Assembly (NCBI RefSeq): GCF_001507555.1
Contig: NZ_LQBO01000001.1
Location: forward strand, 2,046,001 to 2,110,000
Length of the DNA stretch: 64,000 bases
Direction: 5' to 3'
From: Thiomicrospira sp. XS5
GTDB taxonomy: Bacteria > Pseudomonadota > Gammaproteobacteria > Thiomicrospirales > Thiomicrospiraceae
Part shown: piece by piece, positions 34,842 to 44,779 of the stretch
Numbering within the stretch: the first letter of the stretch is position 1
Layout: every line of letters begins with the position of its first letter
Notes under the pieces: generated by a model
Told to the model about the DNA's origin: nothing
Database searches by the model: none
What the model saw: only the letters and a program-made list of their open reading frames with translations
Position numbers and translations under genes: made by a program

Positions 34842-36209
34842 TTATGGCATTGAGTCATGGTCGATTTCAGAATACGCGGTGACCTGATTGCGCCCTTTAT
34901 TTTTTGAAACATACAGCGCCTTATCCGCTTGTGCAAGCAATGCATCGATGTTGGTGCTTTCTCGATTACTTTCAACCACACCTAAACTGGCGGTAAATTG
35001 AATGAATTGCTGATTGTGCTTTAACTCAATTTGACTGATTTGTTGACGAAGGATTTGCGCCATATTCAACGCCTCCGCTTCAGCGGTATTGGGCAACAGC
35101 ACCGCAAACTCTTCCCCGCCTAAACGCCCAAGCAAATCGGCTGGACGCAGATGGTTCTGAAGCGTGTTGGCAAATGCTTGCAGTGCTTTGTCCCCTAAAG
35201 CATGACCATAGGTATCGTTGAGTTTTTTAAAATAATCGATATCCAACATAATCAAACTCAACGGCGTTTTTTGCTGATACGCCTGATCCAACATCTGTTG
35301 CCCAAAATCAAAAAACGCACGACGGTTGCTGAGCTGTGTCAGCGGGTCGCTGTAAGCCAGTTTTTCCGCGCTTTCTTTGGCTTGTTCTAAGTCGAGCGTA
35401 CGGGCCTTGACCTTTTCATCCAGCGCTTGGTTCAGCTTTAACAACTCGTGTTGATGACCGTTCAACCGCCGGATCATTTGGTTGTAACTGTCTTTTAAAA
35501 TAAGCAGTTCATTTTTATCCGTCCACGGAATTTCCAAGTCAATGGACTGCGGGGATTGGGTGTTTTGCTGCTGAATTTTGAGGGTGAATTCTTCCAGCGG
35601 TCGACCCAAGTATTTTTTGATAAAGAAGTAAATAATGAACCAAAGCGCGAAGGTTTTGATTAAGGAGTTAATCAGAATCAGAAAGAAGCCGTATTTGACT
35701 CGCTCGAAGACCAAGTGATCATTGGAATAAAGCGTCACTTGGCCTAAGGGAATCTCTTCGTCAAACGCGGGACCTTTATAATGAATGGGGAATTGGTAAT
35801 CGAAAAGCGATTTGGCGCCCAGGCCGAAAAGCTGCTGCTCGGTGGGGTTGCCCATTGAGTCAAAGTAGATGACTTCGTTTTGGTCATTGAACACCGTGCC
35901 GATTTGCAAGTCCATCTTATGATCGAGCGACTCAAGCTTGACGCCCACCACGATGGGAAGATTGTACATGCCTTGTAAAATCGAACGTAACAGTTCCTGG
36001 TTATACGTCCAGACCGAATCGGAAATGCCCTTACCAAAGGTGGCCGGTAAGGTTTGAATTTCTTCATAGAACTCTTTTTTGGTGTTTTCGTATTCTTTGT
36101 AAAGCTGAATCACCGTTACCAGTACCGCCACCAAAAAATAAAACCCGAAGATAACGGTCAACAGGTGAAGCGCAATGGATTGGCGATAACGGTTCAGTAA
36201 GCCACGCAT
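34842..36209 (-). CDS. Membrane diguanylate cyclase (GGDEF) with periplasmic sensor region
   Basis: The 455-residue protein has a first membrane helix (about 13-35), a periplasmic region of about 140 residues, a second helix (about 178-198), a linker and coiled coil (to about 285), and a GGDEF domain. The active-site motif is GGEEF with a product-inhibition site RPAD five residues before it, and DIDYFKKLND upstream. It should make cyclic di-GMP. Its start follows the binding-protein gene by 15 bases, so the two are probably one sensory unit. Confidence 0.88.
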   Translation of the reverse strand: MRGLLNRYRQSIALHLLTVIFGFYFLVAVLVTVIQLYKEYENTKKEFYEEIQTLPATFGKGISDSVWTYNQELLRSILQGMYNLPIVVGVKLESLDHKMDLQIGTVFNDQNEVIYFDSMGNPTEQQLFGLGAKSLFDYQFPIHYKGPAFDEEIPLGQVTLYSNDHLVFERVKYGFFLILINSLIKTFALWFIIYFFIKKYLGRPLEEFTLKIQQQNTQSPQSIDLEIPWTDKNELLILKDSYNQMIRRLNGHQHELLKLNQALDEKVKARTLDLEQAKESAEKLAYSDPLTQLSNRRAFFDFGQQMLDQAYQQKTPLSLIMLDIDYFKKLNDTYGHALGDKALQAFANTLQNHLRPADLLGRLGGEEFAVLLPNTAEAEALNMAQILRQQISQIELKHNQQFIQFTASLGVVESNRESTNIDALLAQADKALYVSKNKGRNQVTAYSEIDHDSMP

Positions 36210-36224
36210 TTAAGTCATCATACT

Positions 36225-37031
36225 TTATTGTGCTTGCCAATCTTGAATGCCGTAACGCTGCAGCAATTCCTGTAAACGACCGTTTTTTCGCATTTTCAGA
36301 GTTTCTTCCGAGAGAATTTTGGCGTATTCCTCAGACTTGGGGTTTTTCGGCGAGAAACTGCTGTAAACGTCAATCACCGCACTGGTGGTGCCGGACACTT
36401 TCACTTGGTCCGATTTACCCATTTGTTTGGCTTTATATTCCAAGACGCTTTTGTCTTCAATAACCGCCGTCAAACGCCCGTTAATCAACATTTCAAGCAA
36501 TCTTTCCAGAGGTTTTTCGCCGGTAATGGCCAGAACATTTTCTGGATTTTGGTTAATGTAATCCATCACCGTCGGGTCGACATAATCGTACCCTTTGATA
36601 ATGCCGATCATCTTCGCCTGTTTGAGCGAGTCGGTTCCGGTGTAGCGCCAGGATGCGTCTTTGTGACTGAAAAAGGTGCTATTGCTTTTCCCCAGCGGAA
36701 AATCGGGAAACACGAAATCCGGTGCTTCTTCTCGGAAGCAGGCCATAGTGCCGTCCAGTTTGCCTTCTCTGACCAACTGCAAACCGCGAGAATAAGAGAC
36801 TTCGACAAACTCTACCTGGTGCCCTCTTTCCTTCATGGTTTCCACCAGCAAATCGCCTAAATAGCCAACCTTGCCTTGGTTTTGACTGGGAATACAGTCG
36901 TAAGGGCACCATTCATCCGTCGCGATGCGAAGGGTATCCGAAAACGCATAAGTGGGAACAAGTGCCATCAGGCAGGTCATTATCAAGCCGAAGCTAAAAG
37001 GGGTTGAGGGGCGTTTGGCTCGCGCACGCAT
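36225..37031 (-). CDS. Periplasmic solute-binding protein (amino-acid type, SBP_bac_3) linked to cyclase
   Basis: The 268-residue protein has a signal peptide and the family-3 binding fold: DTLRIATDEWCPYDCIPSQ at the mature start, GYLGDLLVETMKERGHQVEFVEV, and a late GTTSAVIDVYSSFSPKNP segment. Two cysteines (WCPYDC) near the N terminus may form a disulfide. No ABC transporter genes accompany it; instead the diguanylate cyclase follows, so it may be the ligand-sensing partner of that enzyme. GGAG precedes the ATG. Confidence 0.8.
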   Translation of the reverse strand: MRARAKRPSTPFSFGLIMTCLMALVPTYAFSDTLRIATDEWCPYDCIPSQNQGKVGYLGDLLVETMKERGHQVEFVEVSYSRGLQLVREGKLDGTMACFREEAPDFVFPDFPLGKSNSTFFSHKDASWRYTGTDSLKQAKMIGIIKGYDYVDPTVMDYINQNPENVLAITGEKPLERLLEMLINGRLTAVIEDKSVLEYKAKQMGKSDQVKVSGTTSAVIDVYSSFSPKNPKSEEYAKILSEETLKMRKNGRLQELLQRYGIQDWQAQ

Positions 37032-37187
37032 GGTGATACTCCAAATAAAAGTAAGGTTTTTCCATTATAGGGTTTCCACCCAAATACTTCCATAAGAGTT
37101 ATTTCGAATGAAATGCATAATTCATTGACCGAATAAAATGGTGTTAGAGGCGAGAAACAGGTCAGAAATAAATAACGCGGGGGAGAA

Positions 37188-37219
37188 ATGAAAAAACCAC
37201 CAGGCCTGGTGGTTTTTCG
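37188..37219. terminator. Bidirectional terminator of rpoD on the CCAGGCCTGG core
   Basis: AAAAAACCACC-AGGCCT-GGTGGTTTTT, nearly the same element as at 20995-21022, about 60 bases after the rpoD stop. The repeat is at 37200-37209. Confidence 0.75.
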
Positions 37220-37274
37220 GAGGCCCATTACGAACGAGCCCATAATGTTTGCCGTGTTTTAGGCGGTTTGGAAA

Positions 37275-39059
37275 TCAGTCCAAAAAGCTTTTCAAACGCT
37301 CGGCACGGCTTGGGTGGCGCAGTTTGCGCAGGGCTTTGGCTTCGATTTGACGGATACGCTCACGCGTCACGTCAAACTGCTTGCCCACCTCTTCCAAGGT
37401 ATGGTCAGTATTCATGCCCAACCCGAAACGCATACGCAGCACTTTGGCTTCGCGCGGCGTCAAGGTGCTGAGCATTTCGCGAACGGTTTCGCCCATGCCT
37501 TCCAAGTCGGCGGAATCCTGCGGAGACAGAATATTGGAATCTTCGATAAAGTCGCCCAATGAGGAATCTTCATCGTCACCGACCGGGGTTTCCATGGAAA
37601 TTGGCTCTTTGGCGATTTTCATCACTTTGCGAACCTTGTCTTCCGGCATTTCCATTTCTTCAGCCAGTTCTTCCGGCGTCGGTTCACGACCCATTTTTTG
37701 CAACAACTGACGTTGGATACGGTTCAGCTTGTTGATGGTTTCGATCATGTGTACCGGAATACGGATGGTACGCGCCTGGTCGGCAATCGAACGCGTGATC
37801 GCCTGACGAATCCACCAGGTCGCGTAAGTGGAGAACTTGTAACCACGACGGTATTCGAATTTTTCCACCGCTTTCATCAAACCGATGTTGCCTTCCTGAA
37901 TCAAATCCAGGAATTGCAGGCCACGGTTGGTGTATTTTTTGGCGATGGAAATAACCAGACGCAGGTTGGCTTCGATCATTTCACGCTTAGCCACTCGCGC
38001 CTGACTTTCCGCTTTGCTCAAATCTTTATAAATGGATTTGAACTCGCTAATCGGCATTTTTTCCGATTTTTCGATCATCGCCAAACGCTTTTGTGCACGC
38101 TTCACTTCAGAACGCACCGCTTCCAACGCATCAGCTTTGTCCGGGTGCGCTTCTTTCAAACGGTCGATCAATTCGTAATCGGTTTCGGAACCGACAAATT
38201 CTTTCAAAAAGCTTTTACGCGGCACGCCTGCTTGACGCATAGCGGCGTTGACCACATTACGCTCTTGCTCACGAATGCCGGCAATTTTCATTTTGATGGT
38301 TTTGATGGTGCGGTTCACAAACACAGGAGACAGTTTCACCGACGCCAACAATTCCACAACTTTGGCGCGCTGCTTCACCGCTTTCGGATCGGAATAGCCT
38401 TTTTCGGCTTCGATTTTCAGCGTTTGCGTGTTCAACTTCTCCAGGTTTTTCAAGAACTCGTCGAGTTCTTCCTGATTGATCCCGTCTTCTTTTGGCTCCG
38501 TGGAGTCATTGTCCGGTGACAATTCTTCAATCGGAATATCCACCAGGTCTGACGGACGCACAAAGCCTTGAATCAAATCGGCGGTTTTGCCTTCCCCTTC
38601 TTCAATACGAGAAAACGACTTCAATAAGTCGCTGGCGACCATAGGGTATTTCGCCATGGCTTCCAGCATGTCGCGAATGCCGTATTCGATACGCTTGGCA
38701 ATCTCAACCTCGCCTTGACGGGTCAACAATTCAACGGAGCCCATTTCGCGCATGTACATACGCACCGGATCGGTGGTACGGCCGAACTCGGCATCCACTT
38801 CCGCCAACGCTAAAATGGCCGCTTCCGCTGCGGCGTCATCAAAGGTTTCGCCTTCTTTGGTCAACAACTCGTCGGCATCCGGTGCCGATTCAAATAATTG
38901 AATCCCAAAGTCCCTTAGAATCGTTAGAACTTGTCCAAGCTGATCTTCCTCGATATCATCCGGCAGAACATCGTTCACGTCGGAAAACGTCAAGTAACCC
39001 AGGTCCTTGGCTCTTTCAATCAAGTCGATTAACTGCTGCTTTCTTTCTACTCTTGTCAT
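37275..39059 (-). CDS. rpoD: RNA polymerase primary sigma factor RpoD (sigma-70)
   Basis: The 594-residue protein has region 1.1 at the N terminus ([21 protein letters not shown]), region 1.2 ([21 protein letters not shown]), a long acidic non-conserved insert, region 2 ([40 protein letters not shown]), region 3 and region 4 (LREA-type: [21 protein letters not shown], then [14 protein letters not shown]). It directs housekeeping transcription. GAGG precedes the ATG. The order rpsU-yqeY-dnaG-rpoD is the classic macromolecular synthesis cluster with yqeY added. Confidence 0.98.
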   Translation of the reverse strand: MTRVERKQQLIDLIERAKDLGYLTFSDVNDVLPDDIEEDQLGQVLTILRDFGIQLFESAPDADELLTKEGETFDDAAAEAAILALAEVDAEFGRTTDPVRMYMREMGSVELLTRQGEVEIAKRIEYGIRDMLEAMAKYPMVASDLLKSFSRIEEGEGKTADLIQGFVRPSDLVDIPIEELSPDNDSTEPKEDGINQEELDEFLKNLEKLNTQTLKIEAEKGYSDPKAVKQRAKVVELLASVKLSPVFVNRTIKTIKMKIAGIREQERNVVNAAMRQAGVPRKSFLKEFVGSETDYELIDRLKEAHPDKADALEAVRSEVKRAQKRLAMIEKSEKMPISEFKSIYKDLSKAESQARVAKREMIEANLRLVISIAKKYTNRGLQFLDLIQEGNIGLMKAVEKFEYRRGYKFSTYATWWIRQAITRSIADQARTIRIPVHMIETINKLNRIQRQLLQKMGREPTPEELAEEMEMPEDKVRKVMKIAKEPISMETPVGDDEDSSLGDFIEDSNILSPQDSADLEGMGETVREMLSTLTPREAKVLRMRFGLGMNTDHTLEEVGKQFDVTRERIRQIEAKALRKLRHPSRAERLKSFLD

Positions 39060-39198
39060 CTTTGCCTCAATTTAGATTCTAAGGAAGGAACCGAACCCTC
39101 CAAAAAATAGAACAGAATATTATACTAGATTTTCAATAAGATTTTGAAATTTCATCAAAATCAAACCGGGAAACAGACTGAATGAAGCCGCGCGAATC

Positions 39199-40938
39199 TC
39201 AATCGTTTTTGCCCATTAACTTTTCCGTTAGGGCCTTTTTTTCGCGTTCTTTCTGCAGTTCGGTTCCAATTCTCAGCACAATGGCTTTAAATTCATTTTC
39301 AATAAAGGTATCGTCGTTTTGGACCTCGATACCATTCACCTGCTTCAGCACCCGCTCACGTGGGGCCTCACCCAACCAAGCCGTGACGGCTTCCGGCACA
39401 TAATTATTCGCTTGCAATACCTGTACCAACTGGGCTAAAAAGCGGTATTCGGCATTATCGGAGCGCTTTAAATCCGCAATCAAAGGCTCGGAAAACACGC
39501 CGCCCCACGACGGCCTGGCCAGTAACAAGCGAATCAGTTTCAGCACCACACTGGTGGCTTTCAAGCTCACCGGTTTTTCGGGTTGTTTCGGCGGTTTCTT
39601 CGCCGTGGACGACACCCGAATCCCCATGACTTGCCCCAGGCGCCACACCGGCATTTCCACATAATCCGATAGGATTTTGGTCAATAAATCCGGCATCGCA
39701 TCCGGTGCCGACACAATATACGGCTTGGCCAAAGCAATTAATTGCTGCTGCCCTTCCGCGCTCGACAGCGGCAATCCGAGCCGCCCGATCAAGCCTTTAA
39801 ACAGGAAATCGGACAAGGTCATGGATTGCTTGACCCGTGCCTTAAAGCCGTCCACCCCTTCTTGACGAACGGTGGAATCCGGGTCTTCGCCCTGATCCAA
39901 AAACAAAAATCGCACCGATCGGGTGCCGACCATATTCGGCAAGGCCAGTTCCAGCGCTTTCCAAGCGGCTTTTTTACCCGCTTCGTCGCCGTCGAAACAG
40001 AACACCACTTCGTTCACTTGACGGAACAGAATATCCAAATGCTCCGCCGTGATTGCCGTGCCTAACGTGGCGACGGCATTACGAATGCCAAACTGCGCCA
40101 GCGCCACCACGTCCATATAGCCTTCGACCACCAAAATATGATCGGGGTTTTCGCGCGATTGGCGCATTTCATACAGGCCATAAAGCGTGTATGTCTTATG
40201 AAATATGGGCGTTTCCGGCGAATTCAAGTACTTAGGTTGGTCTTCCGGCGTCAAAACCCGTCCGCCAAAGGCCACAACGCGCCCCCGGCCGTCACGAATT
40301 GGAAACATAATGCGATGCCGAAAACGATCGTAAGTTTTTCCGTCGTCTTTCTGCACCAACATGCCGGTTTCCACCAGCTGTTTTTTCAATGTATTGTCGG
40401 CTTTCAAACCGGACACCAAACTGTCCCAGCCGGGCGGCGCAAACCCAATGACGAACGTCTTGGCGATATCGGACGTCAGGCCACGTTGTTTAAGGTATTG
40501 CTTAGCCTCTTCGGAAGCGGGATGGTTTTTCAGTTGCTGACGGTAAAATTTGGTGACCGAATGCATGACATCGTATAAATCACGCGTGGCCTGCTGCTGT
40601 TTGGCTTCTTTTGGTGAGAGTTTTTCGCGCGGCACTTCCATGCCATTCATCGCGGCCAGCGTTTCCACCGCTTCAACAAACGTCAAACCGTCGTACTCGG
40701 TCAGAAACTTAATGGCATCGCCGCTGGCACCGCAACCAAAGCAGTGATAGAACTGCTTGTGCGGGTTCACATTAAAGGACGGTGTTTTTTCATCATGGAA
40801 CGGGCAACAGGCCTTGTAGGTACTCCCGGCTTTTTTCAGTGGCACCCGCTGGTTAATGACCTGAACGATGTCGGACCGGGCCAGCAAATCTTCGATAAAA
40901 GAACGCGGGATACTGCCCTTAGGCGATTTTCCAACCAC
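39199..40938 (-). CDS. dnaG: DNA primase
   Basis: The 579-residue primase has the zinc-ribbon CCPFHDEKTPSF...FHCFGCG-type motif at about residues 42-65, the TOPRIM core (VEGYMDVVAL and FDGDEAGKKAA) and a C-terminal helicase-binding region. It makes RNA primers at the replication fork. It starts with GTG at 40938 with GGAG about nine bases before. The hairpin at 41007-41038 separates it from yqeY. Confidence 0.96.
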   Translation of the reverse strand: MVGKSPKGSIPRSFIEDLLARSDIVQVINQRVPLKKAGSTYKACCPFHDEKTPSFNVNPHKQFYHCFGCGASGDAIKFLTEYDGLTFVEAVETLAAMNGMEVPREKLSPKEAKQQQATRDLYDVMHSVTKFYRQQLKNHPASEEAKQYLKQRGLTSDIAKTFVIGFAPPGWDSLVSGLKADNTLKKQLVETGMLVQKDDGKTYDRFRHRIMFPIRDGRGRVVAFGGRVLTPEDQPKYLNSPETPIFHKTYTLYGLYEMRQSRENPDHILVVEGYMDVVALAQFGIRNAVATLGTAITAEHLDILFRQVNEVVFCFDGDEAGKKAAWKALELALPNMVGTRSVRFLFLDQGEDPDSTVRQEGVDGFKARVKQSMTLSDFLFKGLIGRLGLPLSSAEGQQQLIALAKPYIVSAPDAMPDLLTKILSDYVEMPVWRLGQVMGIRVSSTAKKPPKQPEKPVSLKATSVVLKLIRLLLARPSWGGVFSEPLIADLKRSDNAEYRFLAQLVQVLQANNYVPEAVTAWLGEAPRERVLKQVNGIEVQNDDTFIENEFKAIVLRIGTELQKEREKKALTEKLMGKND

Positions 40939-41006
40939 TTAACATCGCTCCTTCATTTGATCTGAACACAGCTTATCCACAGAAAAATACACACCCCTTA
41001 AACGCA

Positions 41007-41038
41007 AAAAACCCGCCGGTGCATACACCTGCGGGTTT
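41007..41038 (-). terminator. Terminator between yqeY and dnaG
   Basis: AACCCGC-AGGTG/CACCG-GCGGGTT on the minus strand followed by TTTTTT. In E. coli too a terminator lies between rpsU and dnaG, limiting primase expression; here it follows yqeY. Confidence 0.75.
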
Positions 41039-41072
41039 ATACGATTGTAACCAATTTTTGAATTAAAAGCGC

Positions 41073-41522
41073 TTAGCCGAGCTTAGACTTAATCAATTTG
41101 CTCACTTCGGCCATATCGGCGCGGCCTTGCATTTTCGGCTTCAACAGCCCCATGACTTTGCCCATGTCCTGCATGGAGCTGGCAGACACTTCCGCAATCG
41201 CTTCATCAATCATTTGGGCGATTTCCGCTTCCGTCAAAGCTTGCGGCAGAAAGTCTTGGATGACAGTCATCTCAAAGGCTTCTTGTTCGGCCAACTCCGG
41301 TCGATCCGCATCCACATATTGTTGGTGCGAATCCCGTCTTTGCTTCAACATTTTATCCAAAATCGGCAATACGTCGGCATCGTCTTCAAGCGTGGTTTGC
41401 TTGTCCACTTCAACTTGTTTGATGGCCGCCAACATGGAACGGATCACCGCCAGGCGCTCTTTTTCTTTCGCCTTCATGGCTTCCTTCATGGCGGAAGTCA
41501 GTGTCGCTTTTAATTCTGACAT
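41073..41522 (-). CDS. yqeY: GatB/YqeY domain protein
   Basis: The 149-residue protein is the stand-alone YqeY form of the tRNA-binding tail domain of GatB: ELKATLTSAMKEAMKAKEKERLAVIRSMLAAIK at the start and MGKVMGLLKPKMQGRADMAEVSKLI at the end. Its exact role is unclear; it is commonly next to rpsU and dnaG. The ATG at 41522 is chosen over a TTG three bases before, with AGGA eight bases upstream. Confidence 0.92.
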   Translation of the reverse strand: MSELKATLTSAMKEAMKAKEKERLAVIRSMLAAIKQVEVDKQTTLEDDADVLPILDKMLKQRRDSHQQYVDADRPELAEQEAFEMTVIQDFLPQALTEAEIAQMIDEAIAEVSASSMQDMGKVMGLLKPKMQGRADMAEVSKLIKSKLG

Positions 41523-41545
41523 CAATTCAATCCTGAAACCGATGC

Positions 41546-41761
41546 TTAGTACATACGAGTCGTACGACGGTTCTCACGCGACAAGCGCTTAGCTAGACGC
41601 TTAACCGCAGCGGCTTTCATGCGCTTTCTAGCCCAAGTAGGCTTTTCATAGAATTCACGCTTACGAGACTCGGTCAATACACCGGCTTTTTCGCAAGCAC
41701 GTTTGAAACGACGTAGGGCTACGTCAAATGGTTCGGTATCTCTTACTTTTACGCTTGGCAT
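41546..41761 (-). CDS. rpsU: 30S ribosomal protein S21
   Basis: The 71-residue, very basic protein matches S21 along its length ([40 protein letters not shown]). It binds the 30S subunit near the anti-Shine-Dalgarno end. First gene of the rpsU-yqeY-dnaG-rpoD set, divergent from tsaD. Confidence 0.97.
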   Translation of the reverse strand: MPSVKVRDTEPFDVALRRFKRACEKAGVLTESRKREFYEKPTWARKRMKAAAVKRLAKRLSRENRRTTRMY

Positions 41762-41984
41762 AATCTACTCTTTACTTTTAAATTCGTTTAACGATTTTCA
41801 ATAGGGAAAACCAGGAAAACGCGAATTATAAAATTAACCTTCTAATTTTGCAAACAAAACTTCGGACATTTCCGGTGTTTTTGTTAAAATTCCGAGTCTT
41901 TCAAACAACAAACGCGACATTGGCCAGGAGTTCAAGGAATATCCTCAACCAGCATCGCTCAATAAAACCCATTCACAACCAGCA

Positions 41985-43058
41985 ATGATTATGCAGACAA
42001 CCAACACCGACACGCCGTCTTTGACACTGGGCATTGAAACCTCCTGCGACGAAACGGGCATCGCTCTCTACCATTCGGAAAAAGGCTTGTTGGCGCATTC
42101 CTTATACAGCCAAGTGAAGCTGCATGCCGAATACGGCGGCGTGGTGCCGGAACTCGCCTCGCGCGACCATGTCCGTAAAATCATTCCGCTGGTTCGTGAA
42201 ACGCTCGATAAAGCTCAAACCCAGCCATCGGACATCACCGGCATTGCTTACACTCGCGGCCCCGGCCTCATGGGCGCGTTGCTCTCCGGTGCGGCGGTGG
42301 CACGCAGTTTGGCCTTTGCCTGGCAGCTTCCCGCCGTTGGCGTCCACCATATGGAAGGCCATTTACTCGCCCCCATGCTGGAAGACACCCAACCCGAATT
42401 TCCATTTATTTGTTTATTGGTGTCCGGCGGTCACAGCATGATTATCCGTGTGGACGGCATTGGTCGTTACCGCTTACTGGGCGACACACTCGACGACGCC
42501 GCCGGTGAAGCCTTCGACAAAACCGCCAAAATGCTCGGCCTGGGCTACCCGGGCGGCCCGGAAGTTTCGAAGCGCGCCTTGCAAGGGATTTCGGATCGAT
42601 ACAAATTTCCACGCCCGATGGTGGACCGCCCCGGTCTCGACATGAGTTTCAGCGGTTTGAAAACCTATACACTCAATACCTGGCTGAAAGCGAAAGACGA
42701 AAACGACGCCACCGAACAAACGCAAGCCGACATTTGCCGCGCCTTCGAAATGGCGGTGGCCGATACCTTGCGCATCAAATGCAAGCGCGCTTTGGAACAG
42801 GAAGGGTTGAACCGTTTGGTCGTGTCGGGCGGCGTCAGCGCCAACCGGGAAATTCGCGAACAACTGACGGCGTTGATGGACAAACGCCGCGGCGAAGTCT
42901 TCTTCCCCCGTTTAGAGTTCTGCACCGACAACGGCGCCATGATTGCTTATGCCGGGTCGAAACGTTTGGCAGCCGGGCAATCCGACGATTTGAATTTCGC
43001 CTGCCAACCGCGCTGGGATTTGGAATCCCTCCCCCCCATCGACCGCTTATCCGACTGA
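41985..43058 (+). CDS. tsaD: tRNA N6-threonylcarbamoyladenosine synthase TsaD
   Basis: The 357-residue protein has the ASKHA-fold motifs of the Kae1/TsaD family: [13 protein letters not shown], the metal-binding HHMEGH, LVSGGHS and [14 protein letters not shown]. With TsaB, TsaC and TsaE it makes t6A37 in tRNAs reading ANN codons. It is divergent from rpsU, the same arrangement as in E. coli. Confidence 0.96.
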   Translation: MIMQTTNTDTPSLTLGIETSCDETGIALYHSEKGLLAHSLYSQVKLHAEYGGVVPELASRDHVRKIIPLVRETLDKAQTQPSDITGIAYTRGPGLMGALLSGAAVARSLAFAWQLPAVGVHHMEGHLLAPMLEDTQPEFPFICLLVSGGHSMIIRVDGIGRYRLLGDTLDDAAGEAFDKTAKMLGLGYPGGPEVSKRALQGISDRYKFPRPMVDRPGLDMSFSGLKTYTLNTWLKAKDENDATEQTQADICRAFEMAVADTLRIKCKRALEQEGLNRLVVSGGVSANREIREQLTALMDKRRGEVFFPRLEFCTDNGAMIAYAGSKRLAAGQSDDLNFACQPRWDLESLPPIDRLSD

Positions 43059-43097
43059 GTCAAACACCGATCTGGAGCCCCAATCAAACGCCGACAC

Positions 43098-43712
43098 TCA
43101 ATCCGATTTCGGCGTCTTTTTAATCAAGTCTTCTTCGCCTTTCAATAGGCGTTGGATATTACTGCGGTGACGCCAGAACAGAATCAACGTCATCAAGGTC
43201 GTCACGCCCACCCAGCTCATTTCCGCATCGGATAGAAAATAGATATACATCGGCGCCAGCGCCGTGGCGATCAGAGCCGACAAGGACGAAACCTTCAACA
43301 CCTTGGCAACGAATAACCAGGTTCCCGCCACGGCAATTCCGATCGGGAGGGACAAACCAAACATCACGCCTAACATGGTGGCCACGCCTTTTCCACCTCG
43401 GAAACCGAAAAAGACCGGATACAAATGTCCGATGAAACTTGCGAAACCGATTAGGATCACCAGCGACGGCGGCCAGCCGGCATAGTTGGCCAACGCCACC
43501 GGCACAAAGCCTTTCAGAATATCGCCCAACAGCGTCACCGCGGCCGGCTTGGAACCATACAAGCGTTTGACATTGGTCGCCCCCGGATTGCCGGAACCGT
43601 CTTGGCGTGGGTCCCCCAACCCCATCAATCGGCAAACGATAATCGCCGAGGAAATCGAACCCAGACCATAAGCCGCCAAAAGCGCCAACCATTGCATACC
43701 TGTAAAATCCAC
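43098..43712 (-). CDS. plsY: Glycerol-3-phosphate acyltransferase PlsY
   Basis: The 204-residue protein has about five helices and the PlsY motifs: DPRQDGSGNPGATNVKR, FRGGKGVATMLGV and a glycine-rich middle. It transfers acyl from acyl-phosphate to glycerol-3-phosphate at the inner membrane. The start is either GTG at 43712 (AAGGA upstream) or ATG at 43697; the longer is given. Located between tsaD and folB, as in many gammaproteobacteria. Confidence 0.93.
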   Translation of the reverse strand: MDFTGMQWLALLAAYGLGSISSAIIVCRLMGLGDPRQDGSGNPGATNVKRLYGSKPAAVTLLGDILKGFVPVALANYAGWPPSLVILIGFASFIGHLYPVFFGFRGGKGVATMLGVMFGLSLPIGIAVAGTWLFVAKVLKVSSLSALIATALAPMYIYFLSDAEMSWVGVTTLMTLILFWRHRSNIQRLLKGEEDLIKKTPKSD

Positions 43713-43866
43713 TCTGAAGAATCCTTTTTGTTAGATCGAAACCCTATCGACATGTCGTCCGTGATTTGGAAGCGCTATTTTAACGAAATATGCGATAATT
43801 TCGAACAGAATTCATTCATCGCTCCCCAAACGCGATGGATAAAAGCCTAGATTACGAGTGGATTTT

Positions 43867-44226
43867 ATGACACAAGACACCATCTTTATACAGGGGTTGA
43901 AAACCCAAGCCGTCATTGGCGTGTACGACTGGGAAAAACAGTTCAAGCAGCCTTTGATTTTCGATTTGGCGCTCGCCACCGACCTGCGTGTCGCAGCGCA
44001 ATCCGACCAGTTGGCGGACACCGTCAATTACAAAGCCATCAGCGATGAAATCATCGAACTGGTCGCTGCCAGCCGGTTTGAATTGATTGAATCGCTGGCC
44101 GAAGCCGTTTGCCAGCATATTTTCGACCATCATGCCGGCGTGTCGGCCATCGAACTGACGCTGCACAAACCCAATGCCGTCATCGAGACCGATTCCGTCG
44201 GACTGAAAATCCACCGTCAACGCTGA
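43867..44226 (+). CDS. folB: Dihydroneopterin aldolase
   Basis: The 119-residue protein shows IFIQGLKTQAVIGVYDWEK at the start (catalytic region of FolB), the DTVNYKAISDEI segment and the closing VSAIELTLHKPNAV. It cleaves dihydroneopterin in folate synthesis. The ATG at 43867 is used; a GTG nine bases upstream is possible. Confidence 0.94.
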   Translation: MTQDTIFIQGLKTQAVIGVYDWEKQFKQPLIFDLALATDLRVAAQSDQLADTVNYKAISDEIIELVAASRFELIESLAEAVCQHIFDHHAGVSAIELTLHKPNAVIETDSVGLKIHRQR

Positions 44227-44247
44227 CCGACAAACACGCACCCCCAA

Positions 44248-44277
44248 ACAAAAAACGCCCAGGCCTGGGCGTTTTGT
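44248..44277. terminator. Convergent terminator with CCAGGCCTGG core
   Basis: AAAAAACGCCC-AGGCCT-GGGCGTTTT between folB (plus) and the FliG-like gene (minus). The repeat is at 44259-44268. Confidence 0.75.
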
Positions 44278-44299
44278 CAATTCGATTGCGGCCGAAAAA

Positions 44300-44761
44300 T
44301 CAGCCTTGCCCCATCAAGGCCTTCTGTTCCTGGGCCGCCTGGCGAATCATCGGCACTGCCTGTTCCATATACAACGACGCTTGATGCACGGTAATCTTGT
44401 TCAAATCGTGGTAATCCTGTTGAAATTGTTGCCCGTTCTGGCGCGACAGGTTACGAATCACCTTATGGAACAGACGCTCGCCGTCCGCCAAACGCACCAT
44501 TGTCACCAATTGCTCCGGAGTGACTTCCGTCGCCAACTTTTGTAATACACGGTCATCCATCGACACCAACTTACTCGCCAGCGCACGGTAAGCGTTTAAT
44601 TTTTTATTCAAGCCGTCCATATCGGCCGAGGCCTGACCGCCAAGACGTTCGCCAACCAATTTGTGTAATAATTCCAGCGACTCCAGCGGCAACTCGAAAA
44701 ACACCGGTCCCATTTCCAGTATGTATTGACCGTCGTGATCACGTTTGGCGGTAATATCCAT
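44300..44761 (-). CDS. Small FliG C-terminal-domain-like protein B
   Basis: The 153-residue protein resembles the C-terminal torque domain of the flagellar switch protein FliG from about residue 63: SMDDRVLQKLATEVTPEQL followed by FHKVIRNLSRQNGQQF, which lines up with the FliG stretch DDRSIQxLLxEVD...FLxNMSxRAA. The first 60 residues (ILEMGPVFFELPLESLELLHKL) are not FliG but resemble the same part of the upstream neighbour. Predicted soluble, no signal. GGAAG precedes the ATG. It is 18 bases from its paralogue, in an operon of two with no flagellar genes around. Function unknown. Confidence 0.55.
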   Translation of the reverse strand: MDITAKRDHDGQYILEMGPVFFELPLESLELLHKLVGERLGGQASADMDGLNKKLNAYRALASKLVSMDDRVLQKLATEVTPEQLVTMVRLADGERLFHKVIRNLSRQNGQQFQQDYHDLNKITVHQASLYMEQAVPMIRQAAQEQKALMGQG

Positions 44762-44779
44762 GCGTCTTCCTAAACCTTC

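Noticed and set aside
37698-38519. 273-codon open frame antisense to rpoD
   Set aside because: It is the shadow of a strongly conserved sigma factor; the peptide is rich in Phe, His and Arg with no family likeness.
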